Of a DNA stretch of 46,784 nt, positions 18,673 to 27,704 are shown piece after piece. The DNA is from Bacteroidaceae bacterium. Its GTDB lineage: Bacteria > Bacteroidota > Bacteroidia > Bacteroidales > Bacteroidaceae. Where the stretch lies: positions 1 to 46,784 of the forward strand of contig JAFTYI010000048.1 of the NCBI GenBank assembly GCA_017464815.1, written 5' to 3'. Each line of letters starts with the position of its first letter. The first letter of the stretch is position 1. The notes under the pieces were generated by a model, which was given only the letters and a program-made list of their open reading frames with translations, made no database searches and was not told where the DNA came from. The translations under genes and the position numbers were made by a program.

Positions 18673-19878
18673 ATGGAAGCAAAGAAAAAAGTAGTAGTGG
18701 CCTTCAGCGGTGGACTCGACACCTCGTACACCGTGATGTATCTGGCCAAGGAGAAGGGTTACGAAGTGTATGCTGCCTGTGCCAACACAGGAGGTTTCAG
18801 CCCTGAACAATTGAAAGCAAACGAGGAAAACGCCTACAAGCTGGGCGCAGTGAAATATGTGACTCTGGACGTGACGAAGGAGTACTACGAGAAGTCATTG
18901 AAATACATGGTGTTCGGTAATGTGTTGCGTAACAATTGCTACCCCATTTCGGTAAGCTCGGAGCGCATCTTCCAGGCATTGGCCATTGCGCGCTATGCCA
19001 GAGAGATTGGCGCCGACGCCATCGCTCACGGCTCGACCGGCGCGGGTAACGACCAGATTCGTTTCGACATGACCTTCCTCGTGATGGCACCGGGCGTGGA
19101 GATCATCACCTTGACACGCGACGGCAACCTCACCCGTCAGGAGGAAGTTGACTACCTGAACAAGAACGGCTATTTTGCCGACTTCACCAAGCTGAAATAC
19201 TCCTACAACGTAGGCATCTGGGGCACCAGCATCTGCGGAGGCGAAATTCTCGACAGCACACAAGGATTGCCCGAAAGCGCTTACCTGAAACACCCCACCA
19301 AGGAAGGTACCGAACTGTTGAAGCTCGGTTTCGAGAAGGGCGAACTCGTCTCGGTCAACGGCATACGCTACGAAGATAAGATTGCCGCCATCCAAGCCGT
19401 AGAGGAGATAGGCGCATCGTACGCCATCGGTCGCGATTGCCACGTGGGCGACACCATCATCGGCATCAAGGGTCGCGTAGGCTTCGAAGCGGCAGCCCCC
19501 ATGCTCATCATCGGCGCACACCGATTCTTGGAGAAATACACCTTGAGCAAGTGGCAGCAGTATTGGAAGGAGCAGGTGGCCAACTGGTACGGCATGTTCC
19601 TCCACGAGAGCCAGTATCTGGAGCCCGTAATGCCCGACATTGAGGCTATGCTTACCAGCAGCCAGCGCAACGTCACAGGCGAGGTTACGTTGGAACTCCG
19701 TCCGTACAGTTTCCAGACGATGGGTGTGGATTCTCCCAACGACCTTGTGAAGAACAAGCTCGGCGAATATGGCGAAACCGCCAAAGCATGGAGCAGCGAC
19801 GATGCCAAGGGATTCATCAAGGTTAGTTCTACCGCTTTGCGTGCTTATTATTTGGCACATCCCGAAGAGGAGAGATAA
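18673..19878 (+). CDS. argG: Argininosuccinate synthase
   Basis: The 401-residue protein condenses citrulline and aspartate with ATP in the cytoplasm. AFSGGLDTSYTV near residues 10-21 is the ATP pyrophosphatase loop, and the conserved YAREIGADAIAHGSTGAGND and GRDCHVGDTIIGIKGRVGFE regions are intact. It begins 11 bp after the GNAT gene, consistent with translational coupling in the arginine operon. Confidence 0.96.
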   Translation: MEAKKKVVVAFSGGLDTSYTVMYLAKEKGYEVYAACANTGGFSPEQLKANEENAYKLGAVKYVTLDVTKEYYEKSLKYMVFGNVLRNNCYPISVSSERIFQALAIARYAREIGADAIAHGSTGAGNDQIRFDMTFLVMAPGVEIITLTRDGNLTRQEEVDYLNKNGYFADFTKLKYSYNVGIWGTSICGGEILDSTQGLPESAYLKHPTKEGTELLKLGFEKGELVSVNGIRYEDKIAAIQAVEEIGASYAIGRDCHVGDTIIGIKGRVGFEAAAPMLIIGAHRFLEKYTLSKWQQYWKEQVANWYGMFLHESQYLEPVMPDIEAMLTSSQRNVTGEVTLELRPYSFQTMGVDSPNDLVKNKLGEYGETAKAWSSDDAKGFIKVSSTALRAYYLAHPEEER

Positions 19879-19917
19879 AAGGAAAGCCCACCTCAATTAC
19901 AAGAAAACATTTGAATT

Positions 19918-20124
19918 ATGGAAAAAAGACTCAGACGTTCAACCAAGGATTGCAAGATTGCAGGCGTGTGTGGTGGATTGGCCGAATATCTCGACATCGA
20001 CTCTACCGTCGTACGCATCGTTTATCTCCTGTTGGCCTTCTTCTCAGCCGCTTTCCCTGGGATTCTGCTTTACATCATCATGATGTTGGTAATGCCGAAG
20101 GACAATTTGCTTGAGCAGAAGTAA
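19918..20124 (+). CDS. Small PspC-domain membrane protein
   Basis: The 68-residue product is a bare PspC domain: a basic N-terminus with CKIAGVCGGLAEYLDID, then a helix of hydrophobic residues (IVYLLLAFFSAAFPGILLYI) and a short tail. PspC domains occur in phage-shock and anti-sigma-like membrane proteins. It lies between argG and argC with gaps of 39 and 30 bp, so it is cotranscribed with arginine genes although no arginine role is known to me. An alternative upstream in-frame start was not needed. Confidence 0.85.
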   Translation: MEKRLRRSTKDCKIAGVCGGLAEYLDIDSTVVRIVYLLLAFFSAAFPGILLYIIMMLVMPKDNLLEQK

Positions 20125-20154
20125 TGTCCGCTAACTCTAAAAATAGGAAAAAGC

Positions 20155-21177
20155 ATGATAAAGATAGGAATACTCGGAGCTGCAGGTTACACTGGTGGTG
20201 AGCTCATCCGCCTGTTGGTGAATCATCCCGAAGCGGAAATAGTGTTTGCCAATAGTGAAAGTAATGCCGGAAACAAAGTGTACGATGTGCACGAAGGATT
20301 GTTGGGTGACACCGAACTGACGTTCACCGACGAAATGCCTTTCGACAAAGTGGATGTGGTGTTCTTCTGCTTCGGTCACGGCAAGAGCGAGCAGTTCTTG
20401 AAGGATCACACCATCCCTGCCCACGTGAAGATAATCGACTTGGCACAGGACTTCCGACTCAAAGGCGACCACGACTATGTCTATGGTCTTCCTGAGGTAA
20501 ACAGAGAGGCGATTGCCGGGTGTCAGCACTTAGCCAACCCCGGTTGCTTTGCCACCTGCATCCAACTCGGTCTGCTGCCCGCGGCAAAACATGGATTGAT
20601 AAAGAACGATGTGGCAGTCAACGCCATCACAGGCTCCACTGGTGCCGGACAGAAGCCGACCTCAACCACCCACTTCTCGTGGCGTAGCGACAACTTCTCG
20701 GTGTACAAGCTCTTCACCCATCAGCATCTGCACGAGATTTGCCAGACACTGAACATCCTTCGCCCGACAGATGCACCCGAAGTGGTGGACACGCTGAACG
20801 AAGGTTTCGATGTGGCCGATGGAAAAGTGACCATCGACTTCATCCCCTACCGTGGCGACTTCGCCCGCGGCATCTTCTGCACCGAGGTCATCACCCTCGA
20901 CAAGGCAGTTGACAAAGACGAGGTGGTGGCCCTCTACAAAGAGTTCTACCGCGATGCCGCCTTCACTCACTATTCGGACAAGGCTCCCGACCTGAAGCAA
21001 GTGGTGAACACCAACAAAGCCATTGTCCACGTGGATGTGTTCGGCCGCAAGATAGTGGTCATCTCCATGATTGACAACCTTCTGAAAGGTGCTGTCGGAC
21101 AGGCCGTACAGAATATGAACATCATGTTCGGATTGGATGAGAGAAGTGGACTCTGTTTAAAGCCTTCAGCATTCTAA
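20155..21177 (+). CDS. argC: N-acetyl (or N-succinyl) gamma-glutamyl-phosphate reductase
   Basis: The 340-residue protein starts with the NADP-binding motif GILGAAGYTGGELIRLL and has the catalytic cysteine in NPGCFATC (Cys 131), followed by GSTGAGQKPT and the FSWRSDN-type segment of the short ArgC class. It reduces the N-acylated glutamyl phosphate to the semialdehyde, the step before argD. It is fifth in the operon. Confidence 0.95.
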   Translation: MIKIGILGAAGYTGGELIRLLVNHPEAEIVFANSESNAGNKVYDVHEGLLGDTELTFTDEMPFDKVDVVFFCFGHGKSEQFLKDHTIPAHVKIIDLAQDFRLKGDHDYVYGLPEVNREAIAGCQHLANPGCFATCIQLGLLPAAKHGLIKNDVAVNAITGSTGAGQKPTSTTHFSWRSDNFSVYKLFTHQHLHEICQTLNILRPTDAPEVVDTLNEGFDVADGKVTIDFIPYRGDFARGIFCTEVITLDKAVDKDEVVALYKEFYRDAAFTHYSDKAPDLKQVVNTNKAIVHVDVFGRKIVVISMIDNLLKGAVGQAVQNMNIMFGLDERSGLCLKPSAF

Positions 21178-21233
21178 GTGAAGAATGAAGAGTGAAGCCC
21201 CCATAGTTTATAATTTATAATTCATAATTAAAA

Positions 21234-22358
21234 GTGAACCTTTTTGACGTTTACCCTCTCTTTGACATCAACATTGTCAAAGGAAAAGGATGCCACGTGT
21301 GGGACGAGCAGGGACAAGAGTACCTCGACCTGTATGGCGGACATGCCGTTATCAGCATCGGCCATGCCCATCCGCACTATGTGGAGATGATCAGCAACCA
21401 GGTGGCCACACTTGGATTCTACAGCAACTCAGTGATAAACAAGATACAGCAACAGGTGGCCGAGCGCATGGGAAAGATTTCCGGTTACGATGACTACAGC
21501 CTGTTCCTCATCAACAGCGGCGCCGAAGCCAATGAAAATGCCTTGAAGTTAGCTTCGTTTCACAACGGACGCACCCGTGTGCTCTCTGCCCAAAAGGCTT
21601 TCCACGGACGCACCTCGTTGGCTGTGGAGGTGACGGCCAATCCCAATATTATTGCCCCCATCAATGCCAACAACCACGCCACTTATCTGCCGCTGAACGA
21701 CCTTGAAGCATGGGTGACCGAGATTGAAAAGGGCGACGTCTGTGCCGTCATCGTCGAATGCATCCAAGGCGTGGGTGGCATCCGCATGGTGACTCCCGAG
21801 TTTCTGAAGGGATTACGCGAGGCTTGCGACCGCACCGATACCGTGCTCATCTGCGACGAAATCCAGTGTGGCTACGGTCGTAGCGGCAAGTTCTTTGCCC
21901 ATCAGCACCTTGGCGTGAAGCCCGACATGATAACCGTGGCCAAAGGCATTGCCAACGGATTCCCCATGGGCGGCGTACTCATTAGTCCTAAGTTCAAAGC
22001 CATCTACGGCCAACTGGGCACCACCTTTGGAGGTAACCATTTGGCCTGTGCGGCTGCCCTCGCCGTGATGGATGTGATGGAGCAGGAGGGGCTTGTTGAC
22101 AATGCAGCCCGCGTGGGCGACTTCCTGATGAAGGAGCTGAAAAGCATCCCCGGCATCAAGGAGGTGCGCGGACAAGGTTTGATGATTGGCATGGAGTTCG
22201 AGCAACCCATCAAGGAGTTGCGCCTGCGCCTTTTGAAGGAGCAGCACGTCTTCACCGGTGTGAGCGGCACAAATGTCATCCGCCTGCTGCCGCCCCTTTG
22301 CCTCAGTATGAAGGAGGCCAAGGAATTTATTGACAGATTGAAAGCCGCCATAGCCTGA
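21234..22358 (+). CDS. argD: Acetylornithine-type aminotransferase
   Basis: The 374-residue class III aminotransferase converts N-acylated glutamate semialdehyde to N-acylornithine with PLP. The cofactor lysine is Lys 237 in TVAKGIANGFPMGG, and the preceding CDEIQCGYGRSGK holds the PLP-contacting aspartate. The start is GTG, giving NLFDVYPLFDI; no ATG is in frame nearby. It follows argC by 56 AT-rich bases and is the last gene before a hairpin. Whether the substrate is N-acetyl or N-succinyl cannot be read from the sequence. Confidence 0.93.
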   Translation: MNLFDVYPLFDINIVKGKGCHVWDEQGQEYLDLYGGHAVISIGHAHPHYVEMISNQVATLGFYSNSVINKIQQQVAERMGKISGYDDYSLFLINSGAEANENALKLASFHNGRTRVLSAQKAFHGRTSLAVEVTANPNIIAPINANNHATYLPLNDLEAWVTEIEKGDVCAVIVECIQGVGGIRMVTPEFLKGLREACDRTDTVLICDEIQCGYGRSGKFFAHQHLGVKPDMITVAKGIANGFPMGGVLISPKFKAIYGQLGTTFGGNHLACAAALAVMDVMEQEGLVDNAARVGDFLMKELKSIPGIKEVRGQGLMIGMEFEQPIKELRLRLLKEQHVFTGVSGTNVIRLLPPLCLSMKEAKEFIDRLKAAIA

Positions 22359-22385
22359 TTTTGGCTAAAAGGTGTTAATTTTTAT

Positions 22386-22413
22386 AAGGTTCCTGCACGT
22401 CGGGAACCTTATT
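22386..22413 (+). terminator. Arginine operon terminator
   Basis: AAGGTTCC (22386-22393) pairs with GGAACCTT (22403-22410) around a TGCACGTCG-like loop, followed by ATTGTTAT, 28 bp after the argD stop. Confidence 0.7.
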
Positions 22414-22417
22414 GTTA

Positions 22418-22425
22418 TATATTTG
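22418..22425 (+). promoter_or_regulatory. -7 box of the secreted-protein gene
   Basis: TATATTTG matches TAnnTTTG and lies between the arginine operon hairpin and the ATG at 22478. Confidence 0.6.
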
Positions 22426-22477
22426 CACACTCATTGGTGTAAGAAAAAGAGTATAAACTATAAAAAAGCAGAAAAAC

Positions 22478-23932
22478 ATGAAGAAACAACTACTTACTAT
22501 TTTGGGGTGCATGGCTCTTGGTGCAGCTTTTGCACAAACGGATCTCCCGCGAGTGGAGGTGTTCACTCCCACGGGCGATGTCTTCGACTCCATCCCTGGC
22601 TCCAACGTTCAGGGTGTGTCGTACAACGGTGAATGGGCTGTCGGCTTTGGCACCGAGTATTCTCAGCACTCCTTCATTTGGAACAGAACTACGGGCGAAT
22701 ACAGCCTCATCACAGGCTCTTATCAGGATTTGGCCTACGCTTACGGCGTGAGCAACGACGGTACAGTGGTGGGCGCGTTCTACGAGGACACTGAAGGCGA
22801 TGGCGGACTTGGCTATATGCTTCCCGGTATCTGGAAAGATGGCGTATGGACAAAGTTGCTGATGGAAGGCACCTTTGTACCTACCGAAGGACTGGAGGCC
22901 AGCGTAAATGGCGAGGCTTGCTTCATCTCAGGCGACGGAGCCGTAATCACCGGCTACATCCAAAGCACCTCATTCAAGCGCAACTTCTACGACGAAGCCG
23001 GCAATTTGGTAGAGACACGAAACGTTTCCCTCATGCGCCCGGCCGTGTGGACAAAAAAGACTGACGGCACCTACAAACTGGAGCGCAAGTCATCTGCTAT
23101 GCCCACAGGCGATGAGTTGCAACAGGGCATCTGGTCACGCTACGGTTCTTCACAGGACGGCACAGTCATTTCCGTTGTAGCCGACCATCCGTCAGGCAGT
23201 CGTTCACCGGCAGTGATTATCAGCGGCGAACTGACCCGCATCTATGGCAAAGAAGATATTGATGTGAACTCTGAAGAGACACAATACTTCTACGACGGTG
23301 TAGCCGTAACCGTCAGCCCCAACGGCAAGTATGTGCCAGGCTACTGGTCGGCCACAGGTAGCGGTTTCGACCTGCAAGCATTTGTGTATGACACCGAGAC
23401 TGAGACTGTCGAAGAACTCGAAGGTTGGGGAGCCGCTACCGTAGCCCTCGATGATGGATCCATCTTTGGATTCGACGGATACATAGGAAATGCCTTGTAC
23501 CGCAATGCAGACAAGTCGTTCAACGGCCTTTTCAGTGAATACCTCAACTTGTATTATGGTGGCTACAGCGGTAATCTGCCCCAAACAATCCTCTCTGTAT
23601 CGGGCGACGGAAAGACCATCGGTGGTTGGTATGCCGAGGCCGACGCTATCGGCGCGGTATCATATCCTTCAATCGTAGTGCTCAACGGTGAGCCTAACGC
23701 CGAGCCCGACCACGTAGCCGAGGTGAACAACGACCGTCGCACCATCATCGTACTTGGCGACGAGGTGATTGCCCCCATGGCCGTGAAGGTGGAACTCTAC
23801 AGCGCACAGGGCACACTGCTCAGCAGCGTAGCAGCCGACCGCATTGCATTGGAAACTGCTCAAGGCGTAGTAGTGGCCAAGGCTACCTACGAAGATGGCA
23901 AGGTTGAAATCAAGAAGATTGCAGCCAAGTAA
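22478..23932 (+). CDS. Secreted repeat protein with T9SS-like C-terminal domain
   Basis: The 484-residue protein has a clear signal peptide (to AFAQ, residue 19). Its body carries recurring short motifs such as GVSNDGTVVGAF, ISGDGAVITGY, SSQDGTVISV, VSPNGKYVPGYW and SVSGDGKTIGGW, which resemble HAF-type or propeller repeats. The last 60 or so residues (VKVELYSAQGTLLSS, then GVVVAKATYEDGKVEIKKI) look like a type IX secretion sorting domain, so the protein is probably exported to the surface. No catalytic motif was recognised; its function is unknown. It has its own promoter and terminator. Confidence 0.75.
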   Translation: MKKQLLTILGCMALGAAFAQTDLPRVEVFTPTGDVFDSIPGSNVQGVSYNGEWAVGFGTEYSQHSFIWNRTTGEYSLITGSYQDLAYAYGVSNDGTVVGAFYEDTEGDGGLGYMLPGIWKDGVWTKLLMEGTFVPTEGLEASVNGEACFISGDGAVITGYIQSTSFKRNFYDEAGNLVETRNVSLMRPAVWTKKTDGTYKLERKSSAMPTGDELQQGIWSRYGSSQDGTVISVVADHPSGSRSPAVIISGELTRIYGKEDIDVNSEETQYFYDGVAVTVSPNGKYVPGYWSATGSGFDLQAFVYDTETETVEELEGWGAATVALDDGSIFGFDGYIGNALYRNADKSFNGLFSEYLNLYYGGYSGNLPQTILSVSGDGKTIGGWYAEADAIGAVSYPSIVVLNGEPNAEPDHVAEVNNDRRTIIVLGDEVIAPMAVKVELYSAQGTLLSSVAADRIALETAQGVVVAKATYEDGKVEIKKIAAK

Positions 23933-23959
23933 CGGACAAAGCCGAAACAAGAAACAGAG

Positions 23960-23990
23960 AAAAGCGGCTGAACAATCAGTCGCTTTTTTT
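23960..23990 (+). terminator. Rho-independent terminator
   Basis: AAAGCGGCTG (23961-23970) pairs with CAGTCGCTTT around AACAAT with one mismatch, then a run of T. It closes the secreted-protein gene. Confidence 0.8.
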
Positions 23991-24028
23991 GTTCTTTATC
24001 ATAGTTATCATAACAAAATTATCGGCGT

Positions 24029-24193
24029 ATGAAAAAGTATATCTGTACAATTTGTGATTGGGTGTACGACCCCGAAGTGGGCGATCCTAATAGTGGTATT
24101 GAACCCGGCACCGTCTTTGAAGACATTCCTGAAGACTGGGTATGCCCCGTGTGCGGTGTAGGCAAGGATTCCTTTGAGGAAACGGGCGGATAA
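24029..24193 (+). CDS. Rubredoxin
   Basis: The 54-residue protein is a complete rubredoxin: CTIC near the start and CPVC near residue 39-42 form the Fe(Cys)4 site, with the typical [10 protein letters not shown] and PEDWVCP segments between. Rubredoxin is a small cytoplasmic one-electron carrier, often serving oxygen and peroxide detoxification in anaerobes. No partner reductase is adjacent. No clear promoter box was seen in the short gap after the upstream terminator. Element C begins 31 bp after the stop. Confidence 0.96.
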   Translation: MKKYICTICDWVYDPEVGDPNSGIEPGTVFEDIPEDWVCPVCGVGKDSFEETGG

Positions 24194-24224
24194 TGATGAA
24201 AATGCGACTTGCATTTTCCAAAGT

Positions 24225-24375
24225 GAGGCTGTGTCAAAAAGCCCTCTTTTCATTTTTTAGACGCGGATGACGCGGATGACGCAGATAAATTATAACCTAT
24301 TGGAGTATAATAATCAAGAAAAATCCGCGTCATCCGCGTCATCTGCGTCTAAAAAGTTAATTTTGACACACCCTC
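24225..24375. repeat. Element C: MITE-like gcggat element with terminal inverted repeats
   Basis: GAGGCTGTGTCAAAA (24225-24239) and TTTTGACACACCCTC (24361-24375) are inverted with one mismatch and bracket a second, larger inverted repeat made of TTTTTTAGACGCGGATGACG-like arms, each with three GCGGAT-type units. GTGTCAAAA-type ends resemble ends of some Bacteroidales insertion sequences, so this may be a non-autonomous mobile element; no clear target duplication was seen. Confidence 0.65.
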
Positions 24376-24404
24376 ATTTTTTTGAGGCCGAAAGCGTACG
24401 TTTT

Positions 24405-24478
24405 TTAGGCACGTATTTCGCGGATTTTGCGGATAATTATTAAATTGAATCCGTGTAATCCGCGAAATACGTGCCTAC
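24405..24478. repeat. Inverted-repeat element D (acggat type)
   Basis: TTAGGCACGTATTTCGCGGA and its complement TCCGCGAAATACGTGCCTA face each other around a roughly 25-base AT-rich loop, just before the stop of the convergent Na/Pi symporter gene. It is directly next to element C, so the 290-bp gap between rubredoxin and symporter genes is almost all repeat. Confidence 0.8.
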
Positions 24479-24485
24479 ATTTTGA

Positions 24486-26177
24486 TTACTGTTTCTTTTC
24501 GCGTACGTCGGATTGTGCCTCTACCACGTTCACTACGTAGTCGCCCAGCTTTTCGCATTCGGCGATGATGTCCATGTAGTGTACACCCATCTGGTAGCCA
24601 TACTCCTTGTTGTTCACGTCGAGGATGTTCTGGTTCTTCAGCTGGTTGCGGTAGTTGTTGATTTCTGTTTCGATGTTGAATGTCTGGTTCACATCGGTGT
24701 GAGTGGGATTCTCCAACAGGCGAATCATCTGATTCAGAGCCTGGTCGGTCAGTTCCATCATCTGTCCGATGCGCTCGTACTGCTTCGGTGTGAAGTCCTC
24801 CTTGCCGCTGTGCTTGCGGTTGAGGGTGCGGGCCAGGTTGTAGCAACTGTCGCCGATGCTTTCAATCTCGGTCACTTCGCGCAGCATGGCACGGATTTGC
24901 AGCTTACTCTCGGAACTGAGCCGGCCCTCTGACACCTGATTGAGGTAGTTGGCAATCTCCAGCTCCATGTTGTCGCTGATGCTTTCGTACTTCTCGATGC
25001 GGCTGAAGGTCTTGTTGAAGTCACTCTCGCTCTGCACGGCCACGAGGCTACGCACCATGCCGAACATCTTGTGGGTGCGCTGTGCAAAGAGGTTGATTTC
25101 CTTGCGTGCCTGCAGGATGGAAAGCTCGGCCGTAGAGAGCATACCACCTGAGATGAAGCGCAGGCGGAACTCCTCTTCTTCCTCCTTGTTGGGGATGAGG
25201 AAGCAGACGGTCTTCTCGATGAACTTCACAAACCAGATGAGGAAGCACACGTTGCATACATTGAATGATGTGTGGAAGGCGGAGAGCATCAGGGGAACGG
25301 CCACCATCGTGTCGGTGCTTCCCATCACATCGTTCACAAACCAGCGGATGGCCGATGTTACCGGAGTGAACACCATCAGCACCCAGATGACACCGAAGAC
25401 ATTGAACATGAGGTGGGCCATGGCTGCGCGGCGCGACTGGGTGTTACCCGTGATGGCTGCCAGGTTGGCCGTGATGGTGGTTCCGATGTTTTCACCCAAC
25501 ACCAGTGCCGCACCCAATTCGAAGGATATCCAGCCGTTGGCACACATGATGAGCGTAATGGCCATGGTGGCCGCAGAGGCCTGTACAATCATGGTAAGCA
25601 CCGTACCGATAAGGACAAAGAGGATGACAGAGAAGAATCCCATGTCGGTATAGTTCTGCAGGAAGGCCAGCATTTCGGGGTTCTCCTTCAAGTCGGGCGC
25701 ATTGCTCTGCAGCATGGAGAGGCCCATGAAGAGGAACGAGAAGCCGAAGATGAACTCACCGATGGACTTCTTGTTGCTGCTCTGTGCAAAGAGCACGGGG
25801 ATGGCACCGACGGCCAGCAGCGGCAACGCATAGTCGGCCAGGCTCACCTTGAAACCAAGGATGGAGATAATCCATGCCGTGACGGTGGTACCGATGTTGG
25901 CACCCATAATCACTCCAATGGACTGGGTCAACGTCAAAAGGCCTGCATTCACAAAACTCACAACCATCACCGTGGTGGCTGATGACGACTGGACGAGCAT
26001 CGTGATGAGCATACCTGTCAACACACCGGTCACGCGGTTGGTTGTCATTGCCGTCAGGATGCTGCGCAAGCGGTCTCCGGCGAACTTTTGCAAAGCCTCA
26101 CTCATGATTTTCATTCCGTAAAGGAAGAGTGCCAACGAGCCTAACAGCTTCGCCAAATCATAGAATCCATATTCCAT
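24486..26177 (-). CDS. Na+/phosphate symporter with PhoU-like domain
   Basis: The 563-residue protein belongs to the NptA/Na-Pi cotransporter family. The N-terminal half (to about residue 330) is an inverted duplication of membrane helices with the QSSSATTVMVVSFVNAG and QASAATMAITLIMCANG repeats typical of the SLC34-like fold. The C-terminal 210 residues are helical and resemble PhoU. It likely imports inorganic phosphate with sodium at the inner membrane. It stands alone, with a -7 box TATTTTTG upstream. Confidence 0.92.
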   Translation of the reverse strand: MEYGFYDLAKLLGSLALFLYGMKIMSEALQKFAGDRLRSILTAMTTNRVTGVLTGMLITMLVQSSSATTVMVVSFVNAGLLTLTQSIGVIMGANIGTTVTAWIISILGFKVSLADYALPLLAVGAIPVLFAQSSNKKSIGEFIFGFSFLFMGLSMLQSNAPDLKENPEMLAFLQNYTDMGFFSVILFVLIGTVLTMIVQASAATMAITLIMCANGWISFELGAALVLGENIGTTITANLAAITGNTQSRRAAMAHLMFNVFGVIWVLMVFTPVTSAIRWFVNDVMGSTDTMVAVPLMLSAFHTSFNVCNVCFLIWFVKFIEKTVCFLIPNKEEEEEFRLRFISGGMLSTAELSILQARKEINLFAQRTHKMFGMVRSLVAVQSESDFNKTFSRIEKYESISDNMELEIANYLNQVSEGRLSSESKLQIRAMLREVTEIESIGDSCYNLARTLNRKHSGKEDFTPKQYERIGQMMELTDQALNQMIRLLENPTHTDVNQTFNIETEINNYRNQLKNQNILDVNNKEYGYQMGVHYMDIIAECEKLGDYVVNVVEAQSDVREKKQ

Positions 26178-26228
26178 ACTGTTTTTTCTGTTTTTTAGGG
26201 TTAATACAGCTTAATTACAAAATTGTTG

Positions 26229-26236
26229 CAAAAATA
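26229..26236 (-). promoter_or_regulatory. -7 box of the symporter gene
   Basis: TATTTTTG on the minus strand, about 52 bp upstream of the ATG at 26177. Confidence 0.55.
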
Positions 26237-26324
26237 CTAAAAAAATGTTTCGTCCACTATATTTGGCGCTGTTTTTTTGGATGAAGCCATTTTTTTAGGA
26301 GCCAGAGGAGTTTCTTCAAGGAGG

Positions 26325-27557
26325 TCACCTATATGTTAAGGTGGAGATGCGCTCAGGGGCAAACATGTCGTTGGCCACCTCCTGCAGTTGGTCGGCGGTG
26401 AGGGACTGGATGCGGGCAAAGAGCCGTTCGGCCGGCTCGAGGCGGTTGTAGTGGAGGAACGACTTGGCCATGTCGAGGGCGCGGTTCTCGAAGTTGTCGC
26501 ACGCCACGCCTATCTGCCCGATAATCTGTTTCTTGGCAGCGGCCAGCTTGGCCGGGGTGAGCGGTTGGGTGCAGAGCGACTTCAGCTCGCGGTGTACCAG
26601 TTGGAGGCAACGGTCGACATCGTCGTGGTCGCATCCGAAGTAGATGCACCAGGCGCCCGTGTCGGTGTAGCTGGTGAGGTTGCTTTCCACGGTGTAGACA
26701 AGGCCGCGCTTCTCGCGGAGCGAGACGTTGAGGCGGCTGTTCATGCCCGGCCCTCCCAACAGGTTGTTCAGCAGGTAGAGGGTGGTGCGTCGCTCGTCGC
26801 TGGCGTCATAGGCGCGTCCGCCAACGAGGACGTGGGCCTGATGGGTATCCTTCCGCAGGGTCAACGTGCGTGCTTCATAGGGGGGTAAGGGTAAGGCCAG
26901 GGCTGAAGGCACCTCAGCCTTGGGCTGGGGCAAGGTGATGTCTGAGGTGTACTTCTCGGCCAGGCCGACGATGCGGCGGAAGTCGACGTTGCCCTTGACG
27001 AAGAGCACCATGTTGTCCGGCCGATAGTGCTGTCGGGTGAAGGCCAACGCATCCTCCGTGCGGTAGGTGCGTAGCTGTTCGGGACGGCCCAGGATGTTGC
27101 GCCCGAGCGGATGGTTGGGAAAGATGAGTTCCTCGAAGTCGTCGTAGATAAGCTCCTGCGGCGTGTCCTCGTAGCTGAGGATTTCGTCCACCACCACCTC
27201 CACCTCCTTGTCCATCTCGTGTTGGGGGAAGGTGCTGTGGAAGACGATGTCGGTCAACAGCTCCACGGCCCGCTCCAGATGCTCGTTCATGAAGGCGGCG
27301 TACACCACCATCTCCTCCTTGTTGGTGTAGGCGTTCAGGTCGCCTCCCACGTTCTCCATGCGGTTGAGTATGTGCCACGCTCGCCGATGGGTGGTCCCCT
27401 TGAAAATCATGTGCTCCACCAAGTGGGCCATCCCCTGCTGATGGGGCAGTTCGTGGCGTGTGCCGGCCTTGATGGCATAGCCGCAGTAGGCCACCCGCGT
27501 GGGCGAGGGGGTGTGTACGATGCGCAAGCCGTTGGGCAATGTGTGGGTGTTCAACAT
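26325..27557 (-). CDS. M16 family zinc metallopeptidase (insulinase-like)
   Basis: The 410-residue single-unit protein has the inverted zinc motif HLVEH at 45-49 (HxxEH) and the third ligand region EVVVDEILSYEDTP about 75 residues later. The C-terminal half is the second, inactive M16 domain with the R/Y pair in REKRGLVYTVES. It resembles the processing-peptidase/PqqL-like bacterial group of about 410 residues. No signal peptide is apparent, so it is probably cytoplasmic. It diverges from the LOG gene. Confidence 0.93.
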   Translation of the reverse strand: MLNTHTLPNGLRIVHTPSPTRVAYCGYAIKAGTRHELPHQQGMAHLVEHMIFKGTTHRRAWHILNRMENVGGDLNAYTNKEEMVVYAAFMNEHLERAVELLTDIVFHSTFPQHEMDKEVEVVVDEILSYEDTPQELIYDDFEELIFPNHPLGRNILGRPEQLRTYRTEDALAFTRQHYRPDNMVLFVKGNVDFRRIVGLAEKYTSDITLPQPKAEVPSALALPLPPYEARTLTLRKDTHQAHVLVGGRAYDASDERRTTLYLLNNLLGGPGMNSRLNVSLREKRGLVYTVESNLTSYTDTGAWCIYFGCDHDDVDRCLQLVHRELKSLCTQPLTPAKLAAAKKQIIGQIGVACDNFENRALDMAKSFLHYNRLEPAERLFARIQSLTADQLQEVANDMFAPERISTLTYR

Positions 27558-27603
27558 CTCTTCTTTTGTCTCTTCTTTACCGTTCCGATAGTCTAATTGT
27601 CCG

Positions 27604-27611
27604 CAAAATTA
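27604..27611 (-). promoter_or_regulatory. -7 box of the M16 gene
   Basis: TAATTTTG on the minus strand matches TAnnTTTG, 46 bp before the ATG at 27557. Confidence 0.6.
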
Positions 27612-27676
27612 GTGCTTTTTTCCTTGCCAATGGGCTTTTTTCTTGCTTTTGTTGCCAAAATAGCAAAGATAGGCAG

Positions 27677-27684
27677 TATCTTTG
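27677..27684 (+). promoter_or_regulatory. -7 box of the LOG-kdsD-pfkB operon
   Basis: TATCTTTG matches TAnnTTTG and is followed by AGAAGGAG and the ATG at 27705. With the M16 box this forms a divergent promoter region of under 100 bp. Confidence 0.65.
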
Positions 27685-27704
27685 CAACAAAATCAGAAGG
27701 AGAT

